Under the pieces are notes generated by a model. It did no database searches and was not told where the DNA came from. It saw only the letters and a program-made list of their open reading frames with translations. Shown here piece after piece: positions 9,662-17,329 of a stretch of 64,000 bases of DNA. The translations under genes and the position numbers were made by a program. The DNA lies in assembly GCA_964599235.1 (NCBI GenBank), contig CAZRDX010000007.1:277175-341174 (forward strand), in the 5' to 3' direction. Position 1 is the first letter of the stretch. The number at the start of each line of letters is the position of its first letter. Source of the DNA: DRPN01 sp964599235. GTDB lineage: Bacteria > Bacteroidota > Bacteroidia > Bacteroidales > VadinHA17.

Positions 9662-11380
9662 TTAGAGGTGCTCCAGGACATAACGGTGGATACGTTCGGC
9701 CTCTTGGATCACCTCCCGGCGAAGTTCATCGGCCTTGCGGATCCACTCATTTTTTTCTTTTTCCTCCAGTCCTGCTGCGTTGATAAGGACGTTGAGGTGG
9801 GCACCTTCGACGGCGGTGCGAATGGCCAGGGCTCCTACTCCGGCATCGGAGATGGAGTTGGGGTTTCCTGTACGGGCCATGGCATCCAGCACTTCGAGAG
9901 CTTTTGCGGCGGTCTGCATCACGGCATAGGGCACTTCGATGGCGTGGAGGGTGGCTCTGTGGATGGCTTCGTGACGGGCTTGTTGTTCGGCTTCGCTCTT
10001 TTTGGGCAGGCCGTAGGCCTCCATGATGGCATTGAACGCCCGGGTGTCCTCGTCGACGAGGCGCAGCAGCTCGTTCTGTATCTCTTTGCCGCGCACGGCC
10101 CAGTCGGAGAACTCCTCCCACCGGTCATCCCACCCCCGTTTGTGGGAGGAGAGGTTGGCCACCATGGTGCCGAGCGCCGTACCCAGGGCTCCTATGTATG
10201 CCGAGACCGACCCGCCGCCGGGAGCGGGCGACTCCGAGGCGGTCTCATTCATGAAATCTTCCAGGCTCTTATCCACCAGCCGCTTCCCGGGTTTGCCCTC
10301 CAGCACATATTCGATGATCTTCTCCTCCGGCCTGAACTCATACAGGTCGTTGAGACCGAGGGAGAGCACGGCGATACGGATCAGTTCGCTGTCGGGCACT
10401 CCCAGCGAGCGTTTCTGTTTTCTGAGGAAATATTTTCCAGCATCGAGCATGGTCTTCAGCGGCACGAGTCCCACCAGTTCAGAGCCGGTGACCCGCAGTC
10501 CGCGTGCTTCGGCACGGCGGCACACCTCGTCGAAGGCCACGTGCAGGGGTGTGACCGACAGGTTGGTGAGGTTCATGGAGATCTGGGCGATGCCGTACTC
10601 TTCGATGTACCAGCCGATGGCTTTTACGGCCTTGAGGCTGCCGGGGATCATCACGGGGTTTCCGTCCTTGTCGCGTACGATCTTACCGGTGAGTGGGTCT
10701 CCTTCTCTTTTCACGCGCCCCCTTTCCCGCACATCGAAAGCCACGGCATTGGCCCGGCGTGTGGAGGTGGTGTTGAGGTTGACGTTGTAGGCCACCAGGA
10801 AGTCGCGAGCCCCTACGACGGTGGCGCCGGTGCGGGGGTTGAACTCGGCCGGCCCGAAATCGGGTTTCCAGTGCGGGTCGGCCAGTTTTTCTTTCAGGCC
10901 TTCGTACTCGCCGGCACGGATAGTGGCCAGGTTGCGACGTTCTTCGGAGAACGCGGCATATTCATAGCAATAGACGGGGATCTTCAGCTCTTCGCCGATG
11001 CGGCGTGCCAGGGCCCGGGCATATTCCACCGTCTCTTCCATGGTGATGTTGGCCACGGGCACGAGCGGACAGACGTCGGTAGCGCCCATGCGGGGGTGTT
11101 CGCCGTGGTGGGTGCTCATATCGATCACCTCAGCGGCCTTCTTCACGGCCCTGAAGGCAGCCTCGACCACCGCCTCCGGCTCCCCGGCGAAGGTGACGAC
11201 CGTCCTGTTGGTGGCCTTGCCGGGATCGACATCCAGGAGCTTCACACCCTCGACCCGTTCGATCTCATCCGTGATCCGGCGTATCTTCTCCATATCCCGT
11301 CCCTCGCTGAAGTTGGGGACGCATTCGATGATCTTGCCTTTCATGGTTCTGTTGGTTTTAACTGGTGTCAGGATCTTCAT
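9662..11380 (-). CDS. ftcD: Glutamate formimidoyltransferase / formiminotetrahydrofolate cyclodeaminase
   Basis: 572 residues, two fused enzymes. The N-terminal part (about 13-310) is the formiminotransferase (IIECVPNFSEGRD, MSTHHGEHPRMGATDVCPLVP, RTGATVVGARDFLVAYNVNLN). The C-terminal part (about 370-572) is the cyclodeaminase (ESPAPGGGSVSAYIGALG, NPNSISDAGVGALA). Known reaction: the formimino group of N-formimino-L-glutamate passes to tetrahydrofolate, then is deaminated to methenyl-THF, the last steps of one histidine degradation route. The length agrees with the bifunctional animal enzyme. The ATG at 11380 overlaps the hutI stop (ATGA), which favours it; the start at 11344 (MKGKIIECV) fits the family N-terminus better. 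Cytosolic, co-transcribed with hutI. Confidence 0.95.
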   Translation of the reverse strand: MKILTPVKTNRTMKGKIIECVPNFSEGRDMEKIRRITDEIERVEGVKLLDVDPGKATNRTVVTFAGEPEAVVEAAFRAVKKAAEVIDMSTHHGEHPRMGATDVCPLVPVANITMEETVEYARALARRIGEELKIPVYCYEYAAFSEERRNLATIRAGEYEGLKEKLADPHWKPDFGPAEFNPRTGATVVGARDFLVAYNVNLNTTSTRRANAVAFDVRERGRVKREGDPLTGKIVRDKDGNPVMIPGSLKAVKAIGWYIEEYGIAQISMNLTNLSVTPLHVAFDEVCRRAEARGLRVTGSELVGLVPLKTMLDAGKYFLRKQKRSLGVPDSELIRIAVLSLGLNDLYEFRPEEKIIEYVLEGKPGKRLVDKSLEDFMNETASESPAPGGGSVSAYIGALGTALGTMVANLSSHKRGWDDRWEEFSDWAVRGKEIQNELLRLVDEDTRAFNAIMEAYGLPKKSEAEQQARHEAIHRATLHAIEVPYAVMQTAAKALEVLDAMARTGNPNSISDAGVGALAIRTAVEGAHLNVLINAAGLEEKEKNEWIRKADELRREVIQEAERIHRYVLEHL

Positions 11381-12657
11381 TTATGCTGCCCGTCCCCCGT
11401 GATAGGACGGTGTTCTTTTTCTCTCACCATGATCTTTCCGTTGATGATCAGGGTGCTCACATGGTCGCTCCCGTAAGCATAGGGCAGGAACTCATATCCC
11501 GGCACGGGACGTGTGATGATGAGACTGGCCTTTTTACCGGGGGCGAGTGATCCTAGCTCCTCTTCGACGCCCATGGCATAGGCGGCATTGATGGTGGCAG
11601 CGGTGATCACCTCCTCGGGCAGCATGCGCATACGCACCATGGCCAGGGCCATCATCAGCTGCATGTTGCCGGCAGGTGACGATCCCGGGTTGAAGTCGGA
11701 GGCGAGGGCCACCGGCAGGCCGGCTCCGATCATCTCCCGGGCGGGCGGATCCTTCAGCCCCAGGAAGAAAGAAGCGCCGGGAAGGAGGGTGGGCATGGTC
11801 TCCGAACCTTTCAGGGTTTGTATTTCATCTTCCCCCACATATTCGAGATGGTCCACGGAGAGGGCGTGGTATTTCACCCCCACCTGTACGCCTCCTGAAT
11901 AGTCGAGTTCGTTGGCATGGATCTTGGCGCGCAGGCCGTGTTTCATCCCGGCCATCAGGATGCGGTCGGTCTGCTCCGGAGTGAAGAAGCCGCGGTCGCA
12001 GAAGACGTCGATGAAGTCGGCCAGTCCTTCGCCCGCCACCCTGGGGATCATCTCGCCGATCACCAGGTCGACATAGGCGTCGGGGTCGTTCCTGTATGCG
12101 GCGGGCAGGGCGTGGGCTCCGAGGAAGGTGGCACGGATGGTGAGAGGGGTGTTCTCCCGCAGACGCCGGATGACGCGCAGCATCTTCATCTCGTCTTCCG
12201 TGGTGAGGCCATAACCGCTTTTGATCTCCAGAGCGGCGGTACCCTGCAGCATCACCTCCTCCACCCGGGTGAGGGCTTGTTCATACAGTTCTTCTTCGGA
12301 GGTCTCGTGAAGGAGGCTCGCCGAGTTAAGGATCCCGCCGCCGCGGCGGGCGATCTCCTCGTACGAGAGCCCCATGATCTTGTCGCGGTATTCTTTCTCA
12401 CGGCTGCCCGCATACACCAGATGGGTGTGCGGATCGCAGAAAGCGGGCATCACCACGCGTCCAGCGGCATCGATCCTTTCCGCTCCGGGTACTTCGGGCA
12501 CTTCTTCCATCGGCCCCAGGGAACGGATCCGCTCACCCTCGATGAGCAAATATGCATTGCGCACCACCGGAAGCGCTGCCATCTCCGGCCCGCCTACACG
12601 ACGGACGCCGGCAGGCCAGGAGCCCAGAAGCTCCTTAATGTTCGTGATCAGGATCAT
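11377..12657 (-). CDS. hutI: Imidazolonepropionase
   Basis: 426 residues from the ATG at 12657 (MILITNIKELLGSW); the frame is open further upstream but that part overlaps the divergent promoter and does not look like HutI. An amidohydrolase with metal ligands in CDPHTHLVYAGSRE (HxH), FLGAHALP, AKIHANELDYSGG and ALASDFNPG. It opens the imidazolone ring of imidazolonepropionate to N-formimino-L-glutamate, the substrate of the downstream ftcD gene product, so the two genes form a two-step unit. hutH and hutU are not in this window. Length is normal for the family. Confidence 0.95.
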   Translation of the reverse strand: MILITNIKELLGSWPAGVRRVGGPEMAALPVVRNAYLLIEGERIRSLGPMEEVPEVPGAERIDAAGRVVMPAFCDPHTHLVYAGSREKEYRDKIMGLSYEEIARRGGGILNSASLLHETSEEELYEQALTRVEEVMLQGTAALEIKSGYGLTTEDEMKMLRVIRRLRENTPLTIRATFLGAHALPAAYRNDPDAYVDLVIGEMIPRVAGEGLADFIDVFCDRGFFTPEQTDRILMAGMKHGLRAKIHANELDYSGGVQVGVKYHALSVDHLEYVGEDEIQTLKGSETMPTLLPGASFFLGLKDPPAREMIGAGLPVALASDFNPGSSPAGNMQLMMALAMVRMRMLPEEVITAATINAAYAMGVEEELGSLAPGKKASLIITRPVPGYEFLPYAYGSDHVSTLIINGKIMVREKEHRPITGDGQHK

Positions 12658-12727
12658 TCTCTCCCTCCTCTCTGTGACGGTGCTAAAATACGAAAAAGGT
12701 ATCATAACCGCCGGGAGGACGGGAAGT

Positions 12728-12758
12728 TTTGAAAAGCCGACAATTTTTAGAACATTTG
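12728..12758 (+). promoter_or_regulatory. Putative Bacteroidota-type promoter for the Omp85-like gene
   Basis: TTTG at 12728-12731, then a 19-base spacer and AACATTTG at 12751-12758, close to the -33 TTTG / -7 TAnnTTTG consensus of Bacteroidota. The predicted transcript starts about 25 bases before the ATG at 12788. Confidence 0.45.
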
Positions 12759-12787
12759 TATCCATAACCCTGAAACACCGACCCGAC

Positions 12788-14149
12788 ATGAAAAAGTCCC
12801 TGTTCTTGTTCCTTCTTGGAACGCTCCTGCCGGCAGCCATTGTCCTGGGCCAGTCAGATGCCGCGGAGGAGAAGTCCGGCACCCGGGAGAACATCAAGAA
12901 AGGATGGAATTTCGGAGCCCTGCCCACGATCACCTTCGACTCCGATCTGGGGTTCCAGTACGGCGGCCTGGTGAACCTTTTCTATTACGGTGACGGCAGC
13001 CGTTATCCCCGCTATGATCATTCGCTTTATTTTGAGGTTTCCCGTTTCACGAAAGGCAGTGGCATCAACCGTTTTTTCTATGATTCCGACCGTCTGCTCA
13101 AAGGTTTTCGCACCTCCTTCGATCTGAGCTACATTACCGATCAGACGAACCGTTTTTTCGGTTTCAACGGGTATGAGACGGTCTATAACGAATCCTGGAT
13201 CGACGACGAGGATCCGGACAACTATCACTCGCGTGTTTTTTATGCCTATGACAGGAGGATGCTGCGCATCAAGCTTGATCTGCAGCGCAAGTTCGGCAGC
13301 AGTGCTTTGGGCTGGGATGCCGGTTTTGCCATTTATCATTTCAAGACCGGCCCGGTGGACATCGACCGTCTCAACAAAGGCAAGGCTCCCGACAAGCTGT
13401 TGCCCGATACGGCGGGACTGTACGACCGGTATGTGGAATGGGGAATCATCGGTGAGGATGAAGCCGAGGGGGGCTGGCTCAACTATGTAAAAGCCGGGCT
13501 GGTGTACGACTCGCGTGACAACGAGCCCAACCCGATGAAAGGTATCTGGACCGAGGCGACCATCCAGGTGGCCCCGTCGTTCCTGGGCAACGGCGACTAT
13601 GGTCATACCAAGATCGCCATCATCCACCGTCAGTACTTTACGCTGGTGAAAGATCGTCTTTCGTTCGCCTACCGGGCGGCCTATCAGGGGGTGATCGGCC
13701 GTGCTCCTTTTTACTCCTATCCGCTGCTGGCCACCACCTTCATGAAGGGCGCCTATTCGGAAGGCCTGGGCGGTGCCAAGACCCTGCGCGGCGTGCTGCG
13801 CGACCGCGTGGTGGGGAAAGGCATGGTATACGGCAATGCCGAGCTCCGGTGGAAGTTCACACGTTTCCAGATGCTGAAGCAGAACTGGTACATCGCTCTC
13901 AGCGCCTTCTGGGATGCCGGCATGGTGGTGCAGCGGCTCAAAGTGAACACCGACCAGGTGACCCCTCCTCCCGGCGAGAGCTATTCCGACTACTTCTCAG
14001 GTGAAAAGGACCATCTTCACAACAGTCTCGGAGGAGGACTTCATTTCGCCATGAACGAGAACTTCATCATCGCCGCCGATTACGGGCGAGCCCTCGATCC
14101 ACAGGACGGCAAGTCGGGCCTTTATATCGGCCTGAACTTCATTTTCTGA
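12788..14149 (+). CDS. Omp85/BamA-superfamily outer membrane protein
   Basis: 453 residues from the ATG at 12788 (MKKSLFLFLLGTLLPAAIVLGQ, clear signal peptide). The mature protein is a run of amphipathic beta-strands with FGALPTITFDSDLGFQYGG near the start, GLVYDSRDNEPNPMKGIW in the middle, and a C-terminal aromatic strand (GLYIGLNFIF), as in the bacterial surface antigen (D15/Bac_surface_Ag) barrel. No POTRA domain precedes the barrel, so a role in folding other barrels is not supported; such short members are mostly uncharacterised. Divergent from hutI with a 130-base shared upstream region. An in-frame extension upstream overlaps hutI and is rejected. Confidence 0.85.
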   Translation: MKKSLFLFLLGTLLPAAIVLGQSDAAEEKSGTRENIKKGWNFGALPTITFDSDLGFQYGGLVNLFYYGDGSRYPRYDHSLYFEVSRFTKGSGINRFFYDSDRLLKGFRTSFDLSYITDQTNRFFGFNGYETVYNESWIDDEDPDNYHSRVFYAYDRRMLRIKLDLQRKFGSSALGWDAGFAIYHFKTGPVDIDRLNKGKAPDKLLPDTAGLYDRYVEWGIIGEDEAEGGWLNYVKAGLVYDSRDNEPNPMKGIWTEATIQVAPSFLGNGDYGHTKIAIIHRQYFTLVKDRLSFAYRAAYQGVIGRAPFYSYPLLATTFMKGAYSEGLGGAKTLRGVLRDRVVGKGMVYGNAELRWKFTRFQMLKQNWYIALSAFWDAGMVVQRLKVNTDQVTPPPGESYSDYFSGEKDHLHNSLGGGLHFAMNENFIIAADYGRALDPQDGKSGLYIGLNFIF

Positions 14150-14221
14150 GGGGAGATCATCCTGCGCTGCTGATCCCGTGTCCCCATCCCGGCAACAGGG
14201 GAAAGAAGGAAGGTCATGGCC

Positions 14222-15487
14222 TTATCCTCCCAGCAGGAAGCCTGTAAAGATGCCGAGATAGTTCCCGATCACATAGCCGATGATTCCGGTGGTGAGGCCG
14301 GAGATGATCACGTCGCGGTTCCGCAGGGCCGAGGCCACCACCGGCACAAAGGGAGGCGAATAGATCATCGCCGTGGAAGTGATGATCACGGTGTCGGCAT
14401 CGATGCGGAAGATCATGGAGAGGAGGATGTGGATGAAGAGCGATCCGAAATAGACCAGCCCCACGTACAACAGCAGATCGAGGTACCTGATGTCGATCAT
14501 CCCGCGCAGGTCGGCCATGGAGGAGACCACCAGAGAGAAGACGATGATCAGGTACATACCTGCCTGGTAGGTCTTGCGTATTTTGTTGACCCAAGGGACC
14601 AGTGAGAAGAGGATGGCCAGGGTGGTGATGGTAAGGATCACCACGGCCATCATGGCATGGGGAGGGACGAGCATGCCCAGGCCGGCTCCCACGGCGAAGA
14701 TCACCACCGAGAGTCCGAATGCCAGGAGCAGACGGGGGAAAGTTTCGCGGTCGAACATGCCGGTATAGTCATCCATCTCCAGAGCCTCGCGCGTGAGACG
14801 CTCCACCTCTTCCGGGTCGGTGGTGTGACTGAAAGGGGGCAGAAAAAGAAGGAAGACCCTTTGCGCCACGGTGAGGAGGAACAGCAGGGTGACGGCCCCC
14901 ACCACCAGGTCGGCCGTATGTGTCATGATGAAGATATCGGGGTCGACATTGAGCGCTTCCTTGATGGAGGCGAGGTTGGGTGTCCCTCCGGAATAGATGC
15001 CTATGAGCATGCCGGCGATCTTGCCCAGTTCGGGGATCTTGTCACGAAAAAGATAATAGCCTGCAAAGACGACCACCACCACCGAGACCAAGGCGAGGAT
15101 CAGTGAAAGGAAAGTGGTGCCAGCCAGACGGAACCATTTGCGTATGTTGAGGGAGAAGAGCAGCAGGGGGATGGCCAGCGGGATGGTGAGGGTGGTGATC
15201 AGATCCTGCACATGGGCGATCTGGTTGCGCAGCAGATCGTCGGCGGTGATCTGCCCGGCCGCAAAATAACGGAGGGCCTCGTCGGGAGGCAGGGCCACCC
15301 TCCCCTGCAGGAGGGCATGGAACCCTTCCGAAGGAACAGGCAGGATGCCGGCATTGCCCAGGACCAGACCCACCGCATAAGCGATGACCACCGCACCTAT
15401 CTTGCCCATCAGACTGTACCGGCGCGTGCCATAGATGATGAGGGCCGGAAAGAAAAGATAAAAGATCACCAGCAGAACAATGTACAT
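14222..15487 (-). CDS. DUF819-family multi-spanning membrane protein
   Basis: 421 residues, about ten hydrophobic segments starting at residue 2 (MYIVLLVIFYLFFPALIIYG). Family markers are AGMLIGIYSGGTPNLASIKEAL in the middle and a matching second half (DADTVIITSTAMIYSPPFVP), giving two inverted-like halves. DUF819 proteins are inner membrane proteins, probably transporters, of unknown substrate. It starts 45 bases after the stop of the repeat-channel gene on the same strand, so the two are probably co-transcribed. Confidence 0.9.
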   Translation of the reverse strand: MYIVLLVIFYLFFPALIIYGTRRYSLMGKIGAVVIAYAVGLVLGNAGILPVPSEGFHALLQGRVALPPDEALRYFAAGQITADDLLRNQIAHVQDLITTLTIPLAIPLLLFSLNIRKWFRLAGTTFLSLILALVSVVVVVFAGYYLFRDKIPELGKIAGMLIGIYSGGTPNLASIKEALNVDPDIFIMTHTADLVVGAVTLLFLLTVAQRVFLLFLPPFSHTTDPEEVERLTREALEMDDYTGMFDRETFPRLLLAFGLSVVIFAVGAGLGMLVPPHAMMAVVILTITTLAILFSLVPWVNKIRKTYQAGMYLIIVFSLVVSSMADLRGMIDIRYLDLLLYVGLVYFGSLFIHILLSMIFRIDADTVIITSTAMIYSPPFVPVVASALRNRDVIISGLTTGIIGYVIGNYLGIFTGFLLGG

Positions 15488-15532
15488 ACGATTTGGTTGT
15501 ATGGTTCCGGCGGCGAAAATAAGAAAATATTC

Positions 15533-17278
15533 CTACCGCAGGATCTTGCGCACAAAAGCGACCGTGAAATAGGACATCATGAAGAGGCCGACGAACCCTT
15601 CCACACCCGATATCCAGCGGATCATACCCGAAGGGTAATAATCGCCGTAGCCGATGGTCAGGAAAGTGATGGCACTGTGATAGAAGGCCACCGCCACTTC
15701 TGAGAGCCGGTCGGGGTCACCCAGGGAAGAGACGATGCGTGTATCGAAGAAGAGGGGCAGGATGAGGTAGATTACGGTAAAGAGCAGATAGGCGAAGATC
15801 ATGGAGACGAGCACCCGCACCGGGTCGGTGGCATAGAGGCCGATCTTGTCAAAGACCACCCACTTGAAGGCATACTGTACCCAGCCGGCCAGCCGGCCCG
15901 GAAGGCTCTTTTTCCGTTGCCGCTCCAGGTCGGCCAGTGCCTCGAAACGTTTGAAGCAAACATAGGCTTTGTCCTCGTCGGCATACTGGCCCGTGATGCT
16001 GAAGTTCTCCTTGAGGATACGGAACTGTTCGGCTTTCATGCGGTATCCTCCTTCCTGGCGGGTGATCATGCGGTTGACCCGGTTCTCCTCCCAGTTAAGG
16101 TACAAGCGTCCCAGCAGCCGCATGCCAAAGATGTTGAGGACCCCGATCTCCACATCCTGGTCATAGGGTTGAAGGTCGATGATATCGCGCACGACGGTGT
16201 CGGAGAGATCGAGGTAGTCGCAGCGGGCCACCCGCAGGTCGACATAATGGTCGAGGTGGCACGATTGCAGGGAGAGATGACGGAACACACTTCCCATGAA
16301 GGAGATATCCCGATGTCCGAAATCGGTCTTCTCGAAGAACAGCTCGGCATCGGGAAAGAGGGCCAGCTCGAAGTTGAGCGAGCCTTTGCCCATCACCACC
16401 CTCTTGAAGTAAAAACGGCCGCGGGGCAGTTCACATCCCTCGAAAGTGAGCTCGCCGTCGCCGAAGAGGGCCCTGTTGAAGTTGACCCTCCCCTCCCCGA
16501 ACTCCACAGCCCGGAAATCGACCCGTGAATCCCCGAAGTCCACCCTCTCGAAGCTGATGTTCCCCTTACCGAAGCGGGCATAATGGAAAGCCACCTTGCC
16601 GCTTTCGATCCGGCAGATCTTGAAAGTCACATTCCCTTCCCCGAAGACCGCATTGATGAAGGAGAGCTCCCCGTGACGGAACTCGGTGTTGTTGAAGCTC
16701 ACCTCGCCATCGCCGAAATTGCAATACTGGAAATCCTTTTTCCCGCCGAGGAAGACCGAGTTCTTGAAACCCTTGGTCCCTTTTCCGAAGATCACATTGC
16801 CAAAATCCACGTTGCCGTTGCGGAAGAGCATGTTGTTGAACACAGGGTCCCCGTCGCCGAAACGGGAGGAATTGAATGTCACGGGTCCTCCCGCAAAGTG
16901 GGTATGCTCGAAGTCGACATTGCCATCCTCAAAAAGGGCAAAGGAAAAATCGGTGACCACCTTCGACTCGAAAAAAGCGTTGCGTGCCGTGAGCGAGAGG
17001 ATCGTCACCGGCTCCTTCTTTTCCATCCCGCGGGAGTCACGGTAAGCTGACAGTGAGAAATCCCGCACGTAGCACTGGTCCATCACGAGGGGCTCCCCCC
17101 GTTCGATCATCTCATACCATTCGCGTGTATCGCGGTAGCCGAACAACTCGACGCCGATGTTGGCATCGTCCTCATCATAGAGGGTCACAATGGCTGTTTT
17201 GGGAAGCACGCGGCCACCGTCGGTGGTGAACTTGAGGTTCTTGATCTCGACCTTGTAATGATGATAGTCAAAACGCAT
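15533..17278 (-). CDS. Potassium-channel-like protein with an 18-unit 12-residue repeat domain
   Basis: 581 residues. Residues 1-115 form a beta-rich cytoplasmic start. Residues 116-331 are 18 consecutive 12-residue repeats of the pattern FGxGxVxFxxAx (e.g. FGEGNVTFKICR, FGKGNISFERVD), related to pentapeptide-like right-handed beta-helices. A cytoplasmic linker with a helical region follows (RMKAEQFRILKENF ... YVCFKRFEALADLERQRKK). The C-terminal 100 residues are a two-TM ion channel: TM1 about 487-511, pore helix and selectivity filter TFLTIGYGDYYP at about 539-549, TM2 about 557-577. TIGYGD is the potassium filter, so a K+-selective pore is expected. No signal peptide, so the repeat domain is cytoplasmic and may gate the pore; that is inference. 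Next gene is DUF819. Confidence 0.88.
   Translation of the reverse strand: MRFDYHHYKVEIKNLKFTTDGGRVLPKTAIVTLYDEDDANIGVELFGYRDTREWYEMIERGEPLVMDQCYVRDFSLSAYRDSRGMEKKEPVTILSLTARNAFFESKVVTDFSFALFEDGNVDFEHTHFAGGPVTFNSSRFGDGDPVFNNMLFRNGNVDFGNVIFGKGTKGFKNSVFLGGKKDFQYCNFGDGEVSFNNTEFRHGELSFINAVFGEGNVTFKICRIESGKVAFHYARFGKGNISFERVDFGDSRVDFRAVEFGEGRVNFNRALFGDGELTFEGCELPRGRFYFKRVVMGKGSLNFELALFPDAELFFEKTDFGHRDISFMGSVFRHLSLQSCHLDHYVDLRVARCDYLDLSDTVVRDIIDLQPYDQDVEIGVLNIFGMRLLGRLYLNWEENRVNRMITRQEGGYRMKAEQFRILKENFSITGQYADEDKAYVCFKRFEALADLERQRKKSLPGRLAGWVQYAFKWVVFDKIGLYATDPVRVLVSMIFAYLLFTVIYLILPLFFDTRIVSSLGDPDRLSEVAVAFYHSAITFLTIGYGDYYPSGMIRWISGVEGFVGLFMMSYFTVAFVRKILR
16286..16933 (-). repeat. 18 tandem 36-bp coding repeats (12-residue unit)
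   Basis: Inside the channel gene, residues 116-331 divide without gap or insertion into 18 units of 12 residues. Position 1 is F (rarely I, L or M), position 4 mostly G, position 8 F. Units differ from each other, so this is an old protein repeat rather than a recent DNA expansion. Confidence 0.9.
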
Positions 17279-17329
17279 GGCGGAAGGCTTTGCCTCTCAA
17301 AGATATGAAAAAAGGGGAGCCGGGCAAGT

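Noticed and set aside
9668..11476. Long plus-strand frame opposite ftcD
   Set aside because: Shadow of ftcD in a high-GC gene; the sequence has no family features and the minus-strand frame has clear FTCD motifs.
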